Origin: an uncultured Bacteroidales bacterium
GTDB taxonomy: Bacteria > Bacteroidota > Bacteroidia > Bacteroidales > Muribaculaceae
NCBI GenBank assembly: GCA_902779125.1
Contig: CACZAC010000019.1
Coordinates: 1 to 44,417, forward strand
Length of the DNA: 44,417 bases
Reading direction: 5' to 3'
The notes under the pieces were generated by a model. It had not been told where the DNA came from and did not search any database. It saw nothing but the letters and a program-made list of their open reading frames with translations. Both the position numbers and the translations under genes were made by a program. Shown here one piece after another: positions 16,005 through 24,307 of the stretch; the first letter of the stretch is position 1, and each line of letters opens with the position of its first letter.

Positions 16005-17588
16005 TTACTGGAACACTTTCAGGTCCGAAATGGTGATATTGCCACCATAATTGTTGATACTCCAGCAATTCTTCTGGATACCGTAGATGCGGTTGGTGTA
16101 GGCACAAACGTCGTTGATGTACATCACCATCACCGAGTTGTCGGTGTAGATGTTGATGTGATATACGTTGTTCTCGGGACGCTGGAACCAATAGCCATCG
16201 ATACCCTCGATAAAGCCCTTACCGGATTTACCCTCCTGCTCGAAGTTCACCTTGCGGTGGTTTTCGTCCTCGGGATTGACCATCATCGTGTAATAACGGT
16301 CGCTGTCGGTACCACGCACCAGCGAGATGCCGAAGCGGTCCCAGTTGTTGGAGGTGGTCACGGTGAACGAGATGTGGTTGCTGGTACCCAGGCGGTTGTA
16401 CAGCACAAAGGCACCATCACCCGAGAGCTTGCCGTTGACACCGCTCATCTGGGCGCCACTGCTGGCCATCACCTTGACGGTCTGCTCCTTGTTGAACTTA
16501 GCAGCGATTGCAGGCACCTCACCCACGGTCAGCGTACCGTCGGCATGCTGGATAATCTTGTGGCATACCAGCGCACCCGACCAGTTGGGCTCGCCACCGG
16601 CACCCACGTTGATGTTCTTGTCGTGGATGGTGTTGCCGGTGCGGTAGGGGCACCAACCCCAGATGTAGCGGTCCTGACCGTTGCTTGCAGTCTTGCCGGC
16701 ATAGAAAGCGCGGGTGTCAAGAACACCCTCATGACCGTCGCGGGGCCAGTTGGCACCGGGATCGTTGAAGCAGGCCTTCAGAGCCTCCCAGGAGGTTGCC
16801 ATCATGTACTTCACCTTGCGGCTCCACGAGGCACGATAACCCTCGCTGTACACCAGGTACCAGTAGTTGCCCATCTTGAAGATGTCGGGGCACTCACACA
16901 TGCGGTCCCAAATCATGGGGAAGTTGCCGACGTGTTCCCACGTCTTCAAGTCGCTGGACTTGAACTCGGCAAACTTCAGGTTGCTGGAGATGACCATGTG
17001 GTAGAGGCCGTCGTCGGCAACAAAAATCTGCGGGTCGCGGAAGTCGTTGTCCGAGTAGCCATAGGTCGAGCCCTTCAACATCCACACGGCGTCCTTGGTC
17101 CACTCCTTGAAGTCTTCAGAGGTTGCCCTCATCACGGCTTCGCGGCCAAAACGGTCATGTCCTGTATAATAGATGTAGTAGATACCATCCTTAATGATAC
17201 AGCAGCCCGTACCCAGAGCGGCATCCTGCTCGTCGGGAGATGTGCCTGTCGGTAGCACTTCGCCCAGTGAGTAATAGTTGGCGCAATCTTCCGTTGATAC
17301 GCCCCAGAAGGGGTGGTAGTTGAAAGCTGCATTGTTGTCAAACTCCTGCAGGTAGAGCACCTTGAAGTGACCTTCCTTAGTGTCATAGAAAGGCATCGGG
17401 TCACCACAACGTCCGATTCCCGGATTGTAGTAAGTCTGGAAGCCAGCCTCGTCCACCGAGTTAAAGAAAGTCGTGTTATCCCAGTCCTTAGAAGGGTCGG
17501 GGCCAAACTTCTCCTCGCTGCATGCCGATGAAGCGAGCATAAAGCAACACAGCATCAAAGCGCTGAAAATATTCTTGAACTGTTTCAT
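16005..17588 (-). CDS. GH32-like surface lipoprotein
   Basis: 527 residues. A lipoprotein signal (MLASSAC, Cys23) indicates outer-membrane anchoring. The body is a beta-propeller of the GH32/GH43 kind with recognisable counterparts of the catalytic residues: CGDPMPF (Asp63), NDFRDPQIF (Asp185) and MCECPDIF (Glu232). The first motif is CGDP rather than NDPNG, so it is a diverged member. The C-terminal part (about 375-527) is a beta-sandwich. It ends 7 nt before the GH32 exo-enzyme gene. By analogy with Bacteroides levan loci it could be the surface endo-acting enzyme, but a binding-only role is possible because of the altered motif. Confidence 0.85.
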   Translation of the reverse strand: MKQFKNIFSALMLCCFMLASSACSEEKFGPDPSKDWDNTTFFNSVDEAGFQTYYNPGIGRCGDPMPFYDTKEGHFKVLYLQEFDNNAAFNYHPFWGVSTEDCANYYSLGEVLPTGTSPDEQDAALGTGCCIIKDGIYYIYYTGHDRFGREAVMRATSEDFKEWTKDAVWMLKGSTYGYSDNDFRDPQIFVADDGLYHMVISSNLKFAEFKSSDLKTWEHVGNFPMIWDRMCECPDIFKMGNYWYLVYSEGYRASWSRKVKYMMATSWEALKACFNDPGANWPRDGHEGVLDTRAFYAGKTASNGQDRYIWGWCPYRTGNTIHDKNINVGAGGEPNWSGALVCHKIIQHADGTLTVGEVPAIAAKFNKEQTVKVMASSGAQMSGVNGKLSGDGAFVLYNRLGTSNHISFTVTTSNNWDRFGISLVRGTDSDRYYTMMVNPEDENHRKVNFEQEGKSGKGFIEGIDGYWFQRPENNVYHINIYTDNSVMVMYINDVCAYTNRIYGIQKNCWSINNYGGNITISDLKVFQ

Positions 17589-17595
17589 GAGTCAA

Positions 17596-19005
17596 TTACT
17601 TGGTTAAATAGTTGATAGCATTCTTGGTCATAATCTCAATGTTCTTGTGGAACTTTTCGGTGTAACCAGCCTCGTAGGTATAGGAATACCAGTCATAGCA
17701 GCCAGAACCGACGCAGATGATACCACCCTTGCCGTCATGGGCAGGATACTCCCAGAGCACGATAGCGCCATCACCGCCAACGCCGAGAACCCTACCGCCA
17801 GTGCGGCCGGTCCAAACGTCATAGTTGTCATAGCCACCCCAGTCGGTACCGATGTGGTACTGGGCGGTGGAGTTGGTGATGTGGTAACCGGCATCGGTAC
17901 AGTAAACCTCGTTAGGATTATCACCGGCTACGAGACCCTGATAGATGGCATGGTTATTCTGACCGTCAAAGATGCGGAATGTCCACGGGCCACCGCACAA
18001 CTCGGCATAGGCCTCGTCCTGACCCCAGCAGTTGTTAGGTGTTGTCCACTCGTCGTCACCGGTAGTACCGATGAATGACGGCAGGTTAACAGCATAGCGG
18101 GTGAGCAGGAACGCACCGCCGTTCTCGTAGAACTGGCGCAGCTCGTTCAGCGTGTTCATAGCGTCGGTAGCCTTAGCAACAAAGTTGTCATGGCCATCCA
18201 CACCGCCATCTACATGCCAGTGCCACCAGATGAGCTTGCACTCCGACAGGTCGAGCGTGCCAGCACGCAGGTCGGCAAACGAAGCATACAGCGAGCTCTC
18301 AACATTGCCCAGCATCCACTGGCAAGCTGCCTGAGCCTCAGGATCAAGTTCACTCATCGTGGGAGCGGAACCCAGGAAGAGGGCCTTAGGCTTGCTGATG
18401 GCGATAACCTTGACGGTATAAACGCTCTCGGCTGAATTGTTCTTCACCGTGTAGGTGACAGGCTGCGAGAAGTCCTGAGCCACACCCGACGACGGGGTAA
18501 TCGTTGCATTCTGGCTATAGGTAATCGTCGGTACCAGGTTGGTGATGTCGAGCGTAGAGGGAATATAGACTACAATCGTCTTGGCCTCCTGGTCAATGCT
18601 ACCAGTATAGATGTCGTTAATCACAAACGAGGTGATGCGAGCCTCATCGTGGAGAACAGACAAAGTCCAATCCATATAGACGTCACCATTCTTGACGTGC
18701 AGCACCTTAGCAGCGTCCATGTTGATGGTTTCGCCCTGGCGAACGTTGCACTCAGCACCATCCGACATCTTCAATGCCGTAATTTTCATGGCCGATGTCT
18801 CATAGACCTCGGGCAAACGAACGAGGATGGAGCGTGAAGGCAGGTCGATGATTCCCTCAAAGTTGTCAAGGGAGAGCTGATCAATCATGCAGTTGCCCGA
18901 CAACGCCAGGTCACTGATGTTGTCCTCGGAGCATGAGCTGAGCATTGGAGCGAGTCCGCAGCAGGCAAGACACGCACAGAATATATATAATATCTTAGCT
19001 TTCAT
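17596..19005 (-). CDS. DUF4960-type fructan-binding lipoprotein (SusE/F position)
   Basis: About 469 residues from the Met at 19005 (an in-frame Met lies at 19026). Lipobox LSSC follows a hydrophobic signal. Residues about 30-205 carry beta-sandwich repeats; the C-terminal half (from KPKALFLGSAP) matches the DUF4960 family found beside SusC/SusD in fructan loci, with WWHWHVDGG and GGAFLLTRYAV segments. It should sit on the outer surface and hold fructan for the neighbouring enzymes and SusCD. No catalytic motif is seen. Confidence 0.85.
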   Translation of the reverse strand: MKAKILYIFCACLACCGLAPMLSSCSEDNISDLALSGNCMIDQLSLDNFEGIIDLPSRSILVRLPEVYETSAMKITALKMSDGAECNVRQGETINMDAAKVLHVKNGDVYMDWTLSVLHDEARITSFVINDIYTGSIDQEAKTIVVYIPSTLDITNLVPTITYSQNATITPSSGVAQDFSQPVTYTVKNNSAESVYTVKVIAISKPKALFLGSAPTMSELDPEAQAACQWMLGNVESSLYASFADLRAGTLDLSECKLIWWHWHVDGGVDGHDNFVAKATDAMNTLNELRQFYENGGAFLLTRYAVNLPSFIGTTGDDEWTTPNNCWGQDEAYAELCGGPWTFRIFDGQNNHAIYQGLVAGDNPNEVYCTDAGYHITNSTAQYHIGTDWGGYDNYDVWTGRTGGRVLGVGGDGAIVLWEYPAHDGKGGIICVGSGCYDWYSYTYEAGYTEKFHKNIEIMTKNAINYLTK

Positions 19006-19050
19006 AATCATTGTTATTTTATTCATCAGAATTAAACTACGTTGCTGTGA

Positions 19051-20790
19051 TTACCAGTTGCCAATGTTCTGCGTGTAATGGCCGTTGGAGGCCGAAATCT
19101 GGCTGAACGGGATGGGCAGGTACTCGTCCTTGTTGGCCGTGAAATGGGCGGCGCTGTAAATAGCGCAGTTGCCAATCTCCTCGGAATAGTACTTGTTGAG
19201 CACCGTGGCGGCATCACCCCAGCGCACGAGGTCGAAGAAGCGCTCGCTCTCCATACCCAATTCCAGACGACGTTCCATCTTCACAATCTTCACAGCCTGC
19301 TCTTTGGAATAGCTGCCGCGATAGTTGCTGATGTACATCTTCACACCATAGGTGTTGGGATAGCTGGAAATCATCTGGGTGCTGGTGGCTGCACGCGAGC
19401 GCAGCTGGTTCACGAGGTTGATGGCTTGGTCGGCCTGACCCAACTGGGCGTAAGCCTCGGCACGCATCAACAGCACGTCGGCATAACGGAAGACAATGCG
19501 ATTCATCGAGCTGGCCCAATAAGAACCCTTAATCAGGTAACTGCCGATGAGTGCAGGGTCAACATTATGCTTGAGGGACACGTAGTAGCCATACAGACCA
19601 TTGCTGCGGCTCCAAATGCTGGTCTCTTCCATCATGTAGTTGCGGTTGAACATGTAGGGCAGTCCAGGCATACCCACGGTAAGGAACAGGCGCGGGTCGG
19701 CATTGTCGTCATTCATGTCATAATCCTTATCATTGAAGCTGTCGAGCAAGGGCAGACCATCGGCACCGGTACGGTAGGCATTCACCAGGTTCTGCGAGGG
19801 CTTGTAGAAGTCGCAACCGCCATCGGTAGCACCGGGAATGTTGGGCGGAATCAAGCCATAGCTCCAGTTCAGGTTACCATAGGTAGAACCATCGTTGCGT
19901 GAGTACTGGATAGCCCAGATGCTCTCGATGCCGTTCTCATACTGTTCCTCAGGACGGAAGTTATTGTGGATATCATCCTCCAGACCGTAGTTGGCATACA
20001 GGGCGGGATTGGTGAACTCAATAACTTTCTCCAGGTCGCCCTGATTGATGCTGGTCACCTGATTGCTCTTAGCATCATCCTGACGATAAGCCTTGTAGAG
20101 ATAAACCTTGGCCAGGAAAGCGGCAGCGGCGCCACGGGTGGGACGTCCCTTGTCCTGCTGAACCTCGGGCAGGGTGTTATAGGCTTCCATCAAGTCGTCG
20201 ATGATGAGCTGCCAGCCCTCGTCGTTGGTGTACTGCGTGTTGGACAGCTCATTATACTCGTCATAGGTCAAGCTCTCGTTGACGACAAAGGGGATGTTCT
20301 TGTACAGGCGCTTGAGCAAGAAGTGGCCATAGGCGCGCAAGAACTTCATCTCGGCCAGGCGCTGCTTCTTCATCGTGTAGCTGTCATCGGTCTCCTTGAG
20401 CAGGGCGATGGCGCTGTTCACGCGTGACAGGCTATTGTACAACCTTACCCACATATCATTAATGTTCCAGTTGGTGGTGAGTACACCCTGCTGGACTTCA
20501 AGCTGATGGAACACGTCACCGTCGCTGGTACCGTTACCACCCTTATAAGCGTCATCACTGCGGACGTCGAAGTTCCACATCGAGAATGACGAGTTGATGT
20601 CCTCGGCCGAGGTGAAGATGGCGTAGGCCGAAATGGCCATGGCCTCAGCATTCTCGGGCGACTTTACCTGTTCGTCGCTGAGTGTGGCCTGGGGCTTGTG
20701 CTCGTCAAGAAAATCATTACAAGACGTAAACAATGTGGTGGCACTGCAGCAAACCAGACCGACACACAATATATTGAATATCTTTTTCAT
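19051..20790 (-). CDS. susD: SusD-family nutrient-binding lipoprotein
   Basis: 579 residues from the Met at 20790, chosen because it begins a classic lipoprotein signal (KKIFNILCVGLVCCSATTLFTSC) and lies just after the SusC stop at 20807. TPR-like helices and the RagB/SusD C-terminal block (RYADVLLMRAEAYAQLG, then ERRLELGMESERFFDLVRWG near the end) are plain. It caps the SusC barrel and delivers fructo-oligosaccharides. A stop-to-start gap of only 16 nt from susC supports coupling. Confidence 0.95.
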   Translation of the reverse strand: MKKIFNILCVGLVCCSATTLFTSCNDFLDEHKPQATLSDEQVKSPENAEAMAISAYAIFTSAEDINSSFSMWNFDVRSDDAYKGGNGTSDGDVFHQLEVQQGVLTTNWNINDMWVRLYNSLSRVNSAIALLKETDDSYTMKKQRLAEMKFLRAYGHFLLKRLYKNIPFVVNESLTYDEYNELSNTQYTNDEGWQLIIDDLMEAYNTLPEVQQDKGRPTRGAAAAFLAKVYLYKAYRQDDAKSNQVTSINQGDLEKVIEFTNPALYANYGLEDDIHNNFRPEEQYENGIESIWAIQYSRNDGSTYGNLNWSYGLIPPNIPGATDGGCDFYKPSQNLVNAYRTGADGLPLLDSFNDKDYDMNDDNADPRLFLTVGMPGLPYMFNRNYMMEETSIWSRSNGLYGYYVSLKHNVDPALIGSYLIKGSYWASSMNRIVFRYADVLLMRAEAYAQLGQADQAINLVNQLRSRAATSTQMISSYPNTYGVKMYISNYRGSYSKEQAVKIVKMERRLELGMESERFFDLVRWGDAATVLNKYYSEEIGNCAIYSAAHFTANKDEYLPIPFSQISASNGHYTQNIGNW

Positions 20791-20806
20791 AGTGAATCCT
20801 GAATTA

Positions 20807-23800
20807 TTAGAATGAAACATTAAGACCGTAGGTGAGATTCAAGGGGATAGGATAACCGAAGTTGGGATTCTCGGGATCCACACCAGTGAATGACTTGCTC
20901 TTGATGGTCAGCAGATTCTGGGCTGATACATACATGCGCAGGCGAGAAATGTGCAACTTGTCACACACGCGGCTACCAAAGTTGTAACCCAGCTGGATGT
21001 TGCGCATCTTAGCGAAGGAACCGTTCTCAACAAAGTAGCTGCTCACGCGCTTCTCGTTGTTGTTGTCCATCGTGCTGACAGCAGGAATGTTGGAATTGGG
21101 ATTGTTCGGAGTCCATGCGTCAAGCAAGCGACGGCCCTTGTTCAGGTTGGTGATATTCAGACCAGCCCACAGGTCGGTCTCGCGCTTCAGGTCGCTGATG
21201 ACGTCAACGCCCTGCACACCCTGCCAGAACATGGTGAAGTCAAAGTTCTTATATTCAAGATAGATGTTCAGACCCCAAGTGAAGTCGGGCACGGGTGAGT
21301 AAATCCACTTCTGGTCTTTCTCGTTGATGACACCATCCTCGTTCAGGTCTTTCCAGCGGATGCGGCCCAGACCGGCACCATTTTGTGCGGCATGGTTGTC
21401 AATCTCGTCCTGGCTCTTGAAGATACCGTCATATACATAGCCCACCTGGGCGCCCATGGGATGTCCCACAACGCTCTCAACACCGTTACCGCCAAAGGTA
21501 CCGGCTGCTGCCAGGGTCTCGGGAAGTTTGGTCACCTTATTGCGATAGGTACCGATGTTGCCGGAGATGTCATACTGGAAATCACCTGCCGAGCCACGGT
21601 AGCCCACGTTCAGCTCGATACCCTTATTGGTCATCTCACCAGCATTAATCCACTGGCTGCTACCCTCACCCATCACACCGATGCCGGGCATGTAAACCAG
21701 AATGTCGGTAGTCTTCTTGTAGTACCACTCAAACGAACCGTAGAGTGCGTTGCGCAGCATACCGAAGTCAAAACCGACGTTGGTCTGAGTCGTGGTTTCC
21801 CACTTGAGGTTATCGTTACCCAACTGGTTGCGCTTGAAACCGCTGGGGAGCGTCTGACCGCCATTGGTACCGGCAATGTCGTAACTGGTACCGTAGCTCT
21901 GGCCACCGAATCCGGCCTCGCCATAGTTGCTCTCGAAGATGGTGTAGCGTGCAATGTTGGAAATCTCCTGGTTACCGGTCTGACCCCACGATGCACGCAG
22001 CTTGAGGTTGTCGAGCCACTCCATGCGCTGCATGAAGGGTTCCTCACTGATGCGCCAACCGAGGCTGACTGAGGGGAACGTACCGTAACGGTTATTGCGA
22101 CCGAAACGGCTTGAACCGTCGTAACGCATGGTCAAGCTAGCTAAATAGCGGTCTGCGTAGGTATAATTCAATTTGCCGAAGAACGATACCAGCGTGTAGC
22201 CCTCGCCAGAACCGTAGGCCTCAGCCTCGCCGACTGCTGCGTTGGGCCACATATAATCGGGATTCAGGACAGCAAAGTCATAGGCTTTGCCACTGAGCCA
22301 TGAGTCATCCTCGCGGTTAAGCTCGGTACCGACCATGATATCACCGCGATGTGCGCCGCGCTCCAGGTTGTAGGTAGCAATGGCGTTCCACATCCACTTG
22401 GTCCAGTGCTCCTGCTTAGCCTCAACGGCATTGGTAGGATTGGCCACGGTACCCTCAGTGATAGGATAGGTGAACATGCGTTGCTGTTTCTGTGAATAGT
22501 CAATACCGAAGGTTGACTTGATGTTGAAATCGGTGATGGGGTTGATGTTGATGAAAGCATCACCGAACATACGCCAGTAAGTGTAGCGGTTGTCGCTGTT
22601 GCGGTCAAGACGGGCCACGGGGTTCTCACGGTCAGGATAACCGCCCACGGGACCTGCATACTCGCCTGTGGTTGTGTAAACAGGCAGTGAGGGGTTGAAC
22701 TGCAACACATTCTCCAGGAATCCGCCAGGAGCCTGAAGCTCGTTGGTGCGGTTAACCGTGAAGTGCTCACCAATGGTGATAATCTTGCGCTCACCGACGT
22801 TCAGCAACTTGTATGTCGAGTTCATACGAGCCGACAGGCGCTGGAAGTCTGACTTCTTGATAATACCGTCGTTCTTGTAGTAGCCCAGCGAGAAGAAAGA
22901 AGTTCCGTTCTCGGTGCCCTGGCTCAGCGAGACGTTATACTGCTGAATAAAACCAGTGCGGGTGGTCTCCTTGAACCAGTCGGTGTCGGCTGCGGGAGTG
23001 ATACCGGCAGGATCCAGGAACTTGCTCATCGTGATGCGCTCGAGCATGGGAACACCCTTAGCATCGTAGCTCCAGTCATAATGATATCCCAGACCGTTCA
23101 GGTTGGGATTCAGGCCGTCGTTCACAAAGCCCTGCCACATCGTTTGGCCAAACTCCTTAGCGTTCAGCACTTTCATCTTGTGGGCATAGGTCTGCACCGA
23201 CAAGCTGGCATCGAAGTCGATTTTCACTTTACCGTCCTTGCCGCCCTTGGTGGTGATGATGATGACACCATTGGCAGCGCGGCTACCGTAGATAGATGCC
23301 GAAGCGGCATCCTTCAGTACCTGGATGCTCTCGATGTCGTTACCGTTGAGCTCGTGCATACCGGCCTTGGTGGGAACACCGTCGATGATGTAAAGCGGGT
23401 CATTGTTATTCAGGGTACCTGTACCACGGATGCGGACAGTAGCAGCACCCGAGGGGTTACCGTCGGCCGAGATGTTCATGCCCGGCACGCGACCCTGCAT
23501 CGCCTTGATGGGGTTGTTCTCGTTCTGTTTCACCAGATCGGTTACACTGACTACACTCACGGCGCCGGTCAAGTCGGCCTTGCGCTGTGTGGTATAACCG
23601 GTCACGACAATCTCATTGAGAGCAAGTGCATCCTCTTTCATGGTGACAACCATGCCATTGCTGGCTGGCATCTCAACATTGAGGTAGCCCACATAGGAGA
23701 AAACGAGCGTTGCTCCGGGATTTACTTTGATGGCAAAGGTGCCGTCAAAGTCGGTCACTGTACCATTAGTGGTACCTTTCTCAATCACAGTGGCGCCGAT

Positions 23801-23914
23801 GACGGTTTCTCCTGTCTCGTCAACGACGGTGCCTGTGATTTCTGTTTGCGCATACAGAATTGTACACGTCAACATGAGCATGAAGCTGAGTAGAAATCTT
23901 TTCAGTACGTTCAT
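20807..23914 (-). CDS. susC: SusC-family TonB-dependent fructan transporter
   Basis: 1035 residues, normal for SusC. Signal peptide, then a carboxypeptidase-regulatory-like domain (about 25-105: ITGTVVDETGETVIGATV...), a TonB box region, the plug (NNPIKAMQGRVPGMNI, GTLNNNDPLYIIDGVP, NDIESIQVLKDAASASIYGSRAANGVIIITTKGG) and the 22-strand barrel to a C-terminal Phe. It imports fructan fragments across the outer membrane with energy from TonB. It is the first gene of the locus after the regulator and has its own promoter. Confidence 0.96.
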   Translation of the reverse strand: MNVLKRFLLSFMLMLTCTILYAQTEITGTVVDETGETVIGATVIEKGTTNGTVTDFDGTFAIKVNPGATLVFSYVGYLNVEMPASNGMVVTMKEDALALNEIVVTGYTTQRKADLTGAVSVVSVTDLVKQNENNPIKAMQGRVPGMNISADGNPSGAATVRIRGTGTLNNNDPLYIIDGVPTKAGMHELNGNDIESIQVLKDAASASIYGSRAANGVIIITTKGGKDGKVKIDFDASLSVQTYAHKMKVLNAKEFGQTMWQGFVNDGLNPNLNGLGYHYDWSYDAKGVPMLERITMSKFLDPAGITPAADTDWFKETTRTGFIQQYNVSLSQGTENGTSFFSLGYYKNDGIIKKSDFQRLSARMNSTYKLLNVGERKIITIGEHFTVNRTNELQAPGGFLENVLQFNPSLPVYTTTGEYAGPVGGYPDRENPVARLDRNSDNRYTYWRMFGDAFININPITDFNIKSTFGIDYSQKQQRMFTYPITEGTVANPTNAVEAKQEHWTKWMWNAIATYNLERGAHRGDIMVGTELNREDDSWLSGKAYDFAVLNPDYMWPNAAVGEAEAYGSGEGYTLVSFFGKLNYTYADRYLASLTMRYDGSSRFGRNNRYGTFPSVSLGWRISEEPFMQRMEWLDNLKLRASWGQTGNQEISNIARYTIFESNYGEAGFGGQSYGTSYDIAGTNGGQTLPSGFKRNQLGNDNLKWETTTQTNVGFDFGMLRNALYGSFEWYYKKTTDILVYMPGIGVMGEGSSQWINAGEMTNKGIELNVGYRGSAGDFQYDISGNIGTYRNKVTKLPETLAAAGTFGGNGVESVVGHPMGAQVGYVYDGIFKSQDEIDNHAAQNGAGLGRIRWKDLNEDGVINEKDQKWIYSPVPDFTWGLNIYLEYKNFDFTMFWQGVQGVDVISDLKRETDLWAGLNITNLNKGRRLLDAWTPNNPNSNIPAVSTMDNNNEKRVSSYFVENGSFAKMRNIQLGYNFGSRVCDKLHISRLRMYVSAQNLLTIKSKSFTGVDPENPNFGYPIPLNLTYGLNVSF

Positions 23915-23965
23915 TGTTCTGTTGGTTTTGGTTAATAAAAATTGTTAGTTTATGTCGATTGGTCG

Positions 23966-23973
23966 CAAAGTTA
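23966..23973 (-). promoter_or_regulatory. Promoter -7 element of the susC operon
   Basis: Read on the - strand, TAACTTTG fits TAnnTTTG. It lies about 50 nt before the susC ATG. The -33 TTG is at a poor distance, which fits a promoter needing the AraC-type regulator encoded next door. Confidence 0.6.
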
Positions 23974-24307
23974 ACCTATTAATATATAGGGGACTATCAA
24001 TTATAGTTCTTCTGCTTGCAAATTTGTTTCAATGTATCAATTGTGTTAGTGAATGAACGATTTTTACAAGCATCAGCACTCGCACGGCCTCACGCTAAGG
24101 CGCAAAGTCGCTAAGTTTTTTCAAACAACAAGAACAACAAAACAACAACCCAAACAACATAATATGACAGTCATAAAAGTTGTTTGAGTTGTTGTTTAAT
24201 GTTTGTTCAAACTTTGTGAGAAAGCAGGCGGATGCCTAATTTGTTTAATTCGTGAAATTCGTAGTTTTTAAATGATGCCTCACGTAATTCGTAGTTTGTG
24301 TTTCGTT
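23974..24307. repeat. Intergenic region with CAAACAAC inverted repeats; likely regulator site
   Basis: No gene seen. A run of CAACAA-type units (24124-24158) faces a TTGTTTGAGTTGTTG run (24178-24196), able to form a long imperfect hairpin. ATTCGTAGTTT occurs twice (about 24254 and 24287), and a CGCTAAGGCGCAAAGTCGC block is at about 24092-24112. The stretch lies between the regulator stop and the susC promoter, so the operator should be within it. Confidence 0.5.

Noticed and set aside
24124-24200. CAACAA runs as a CRISPR-like array
   Set aside because: The units are too short and irregular, with no spacers; better read as an imperfect hairpin.
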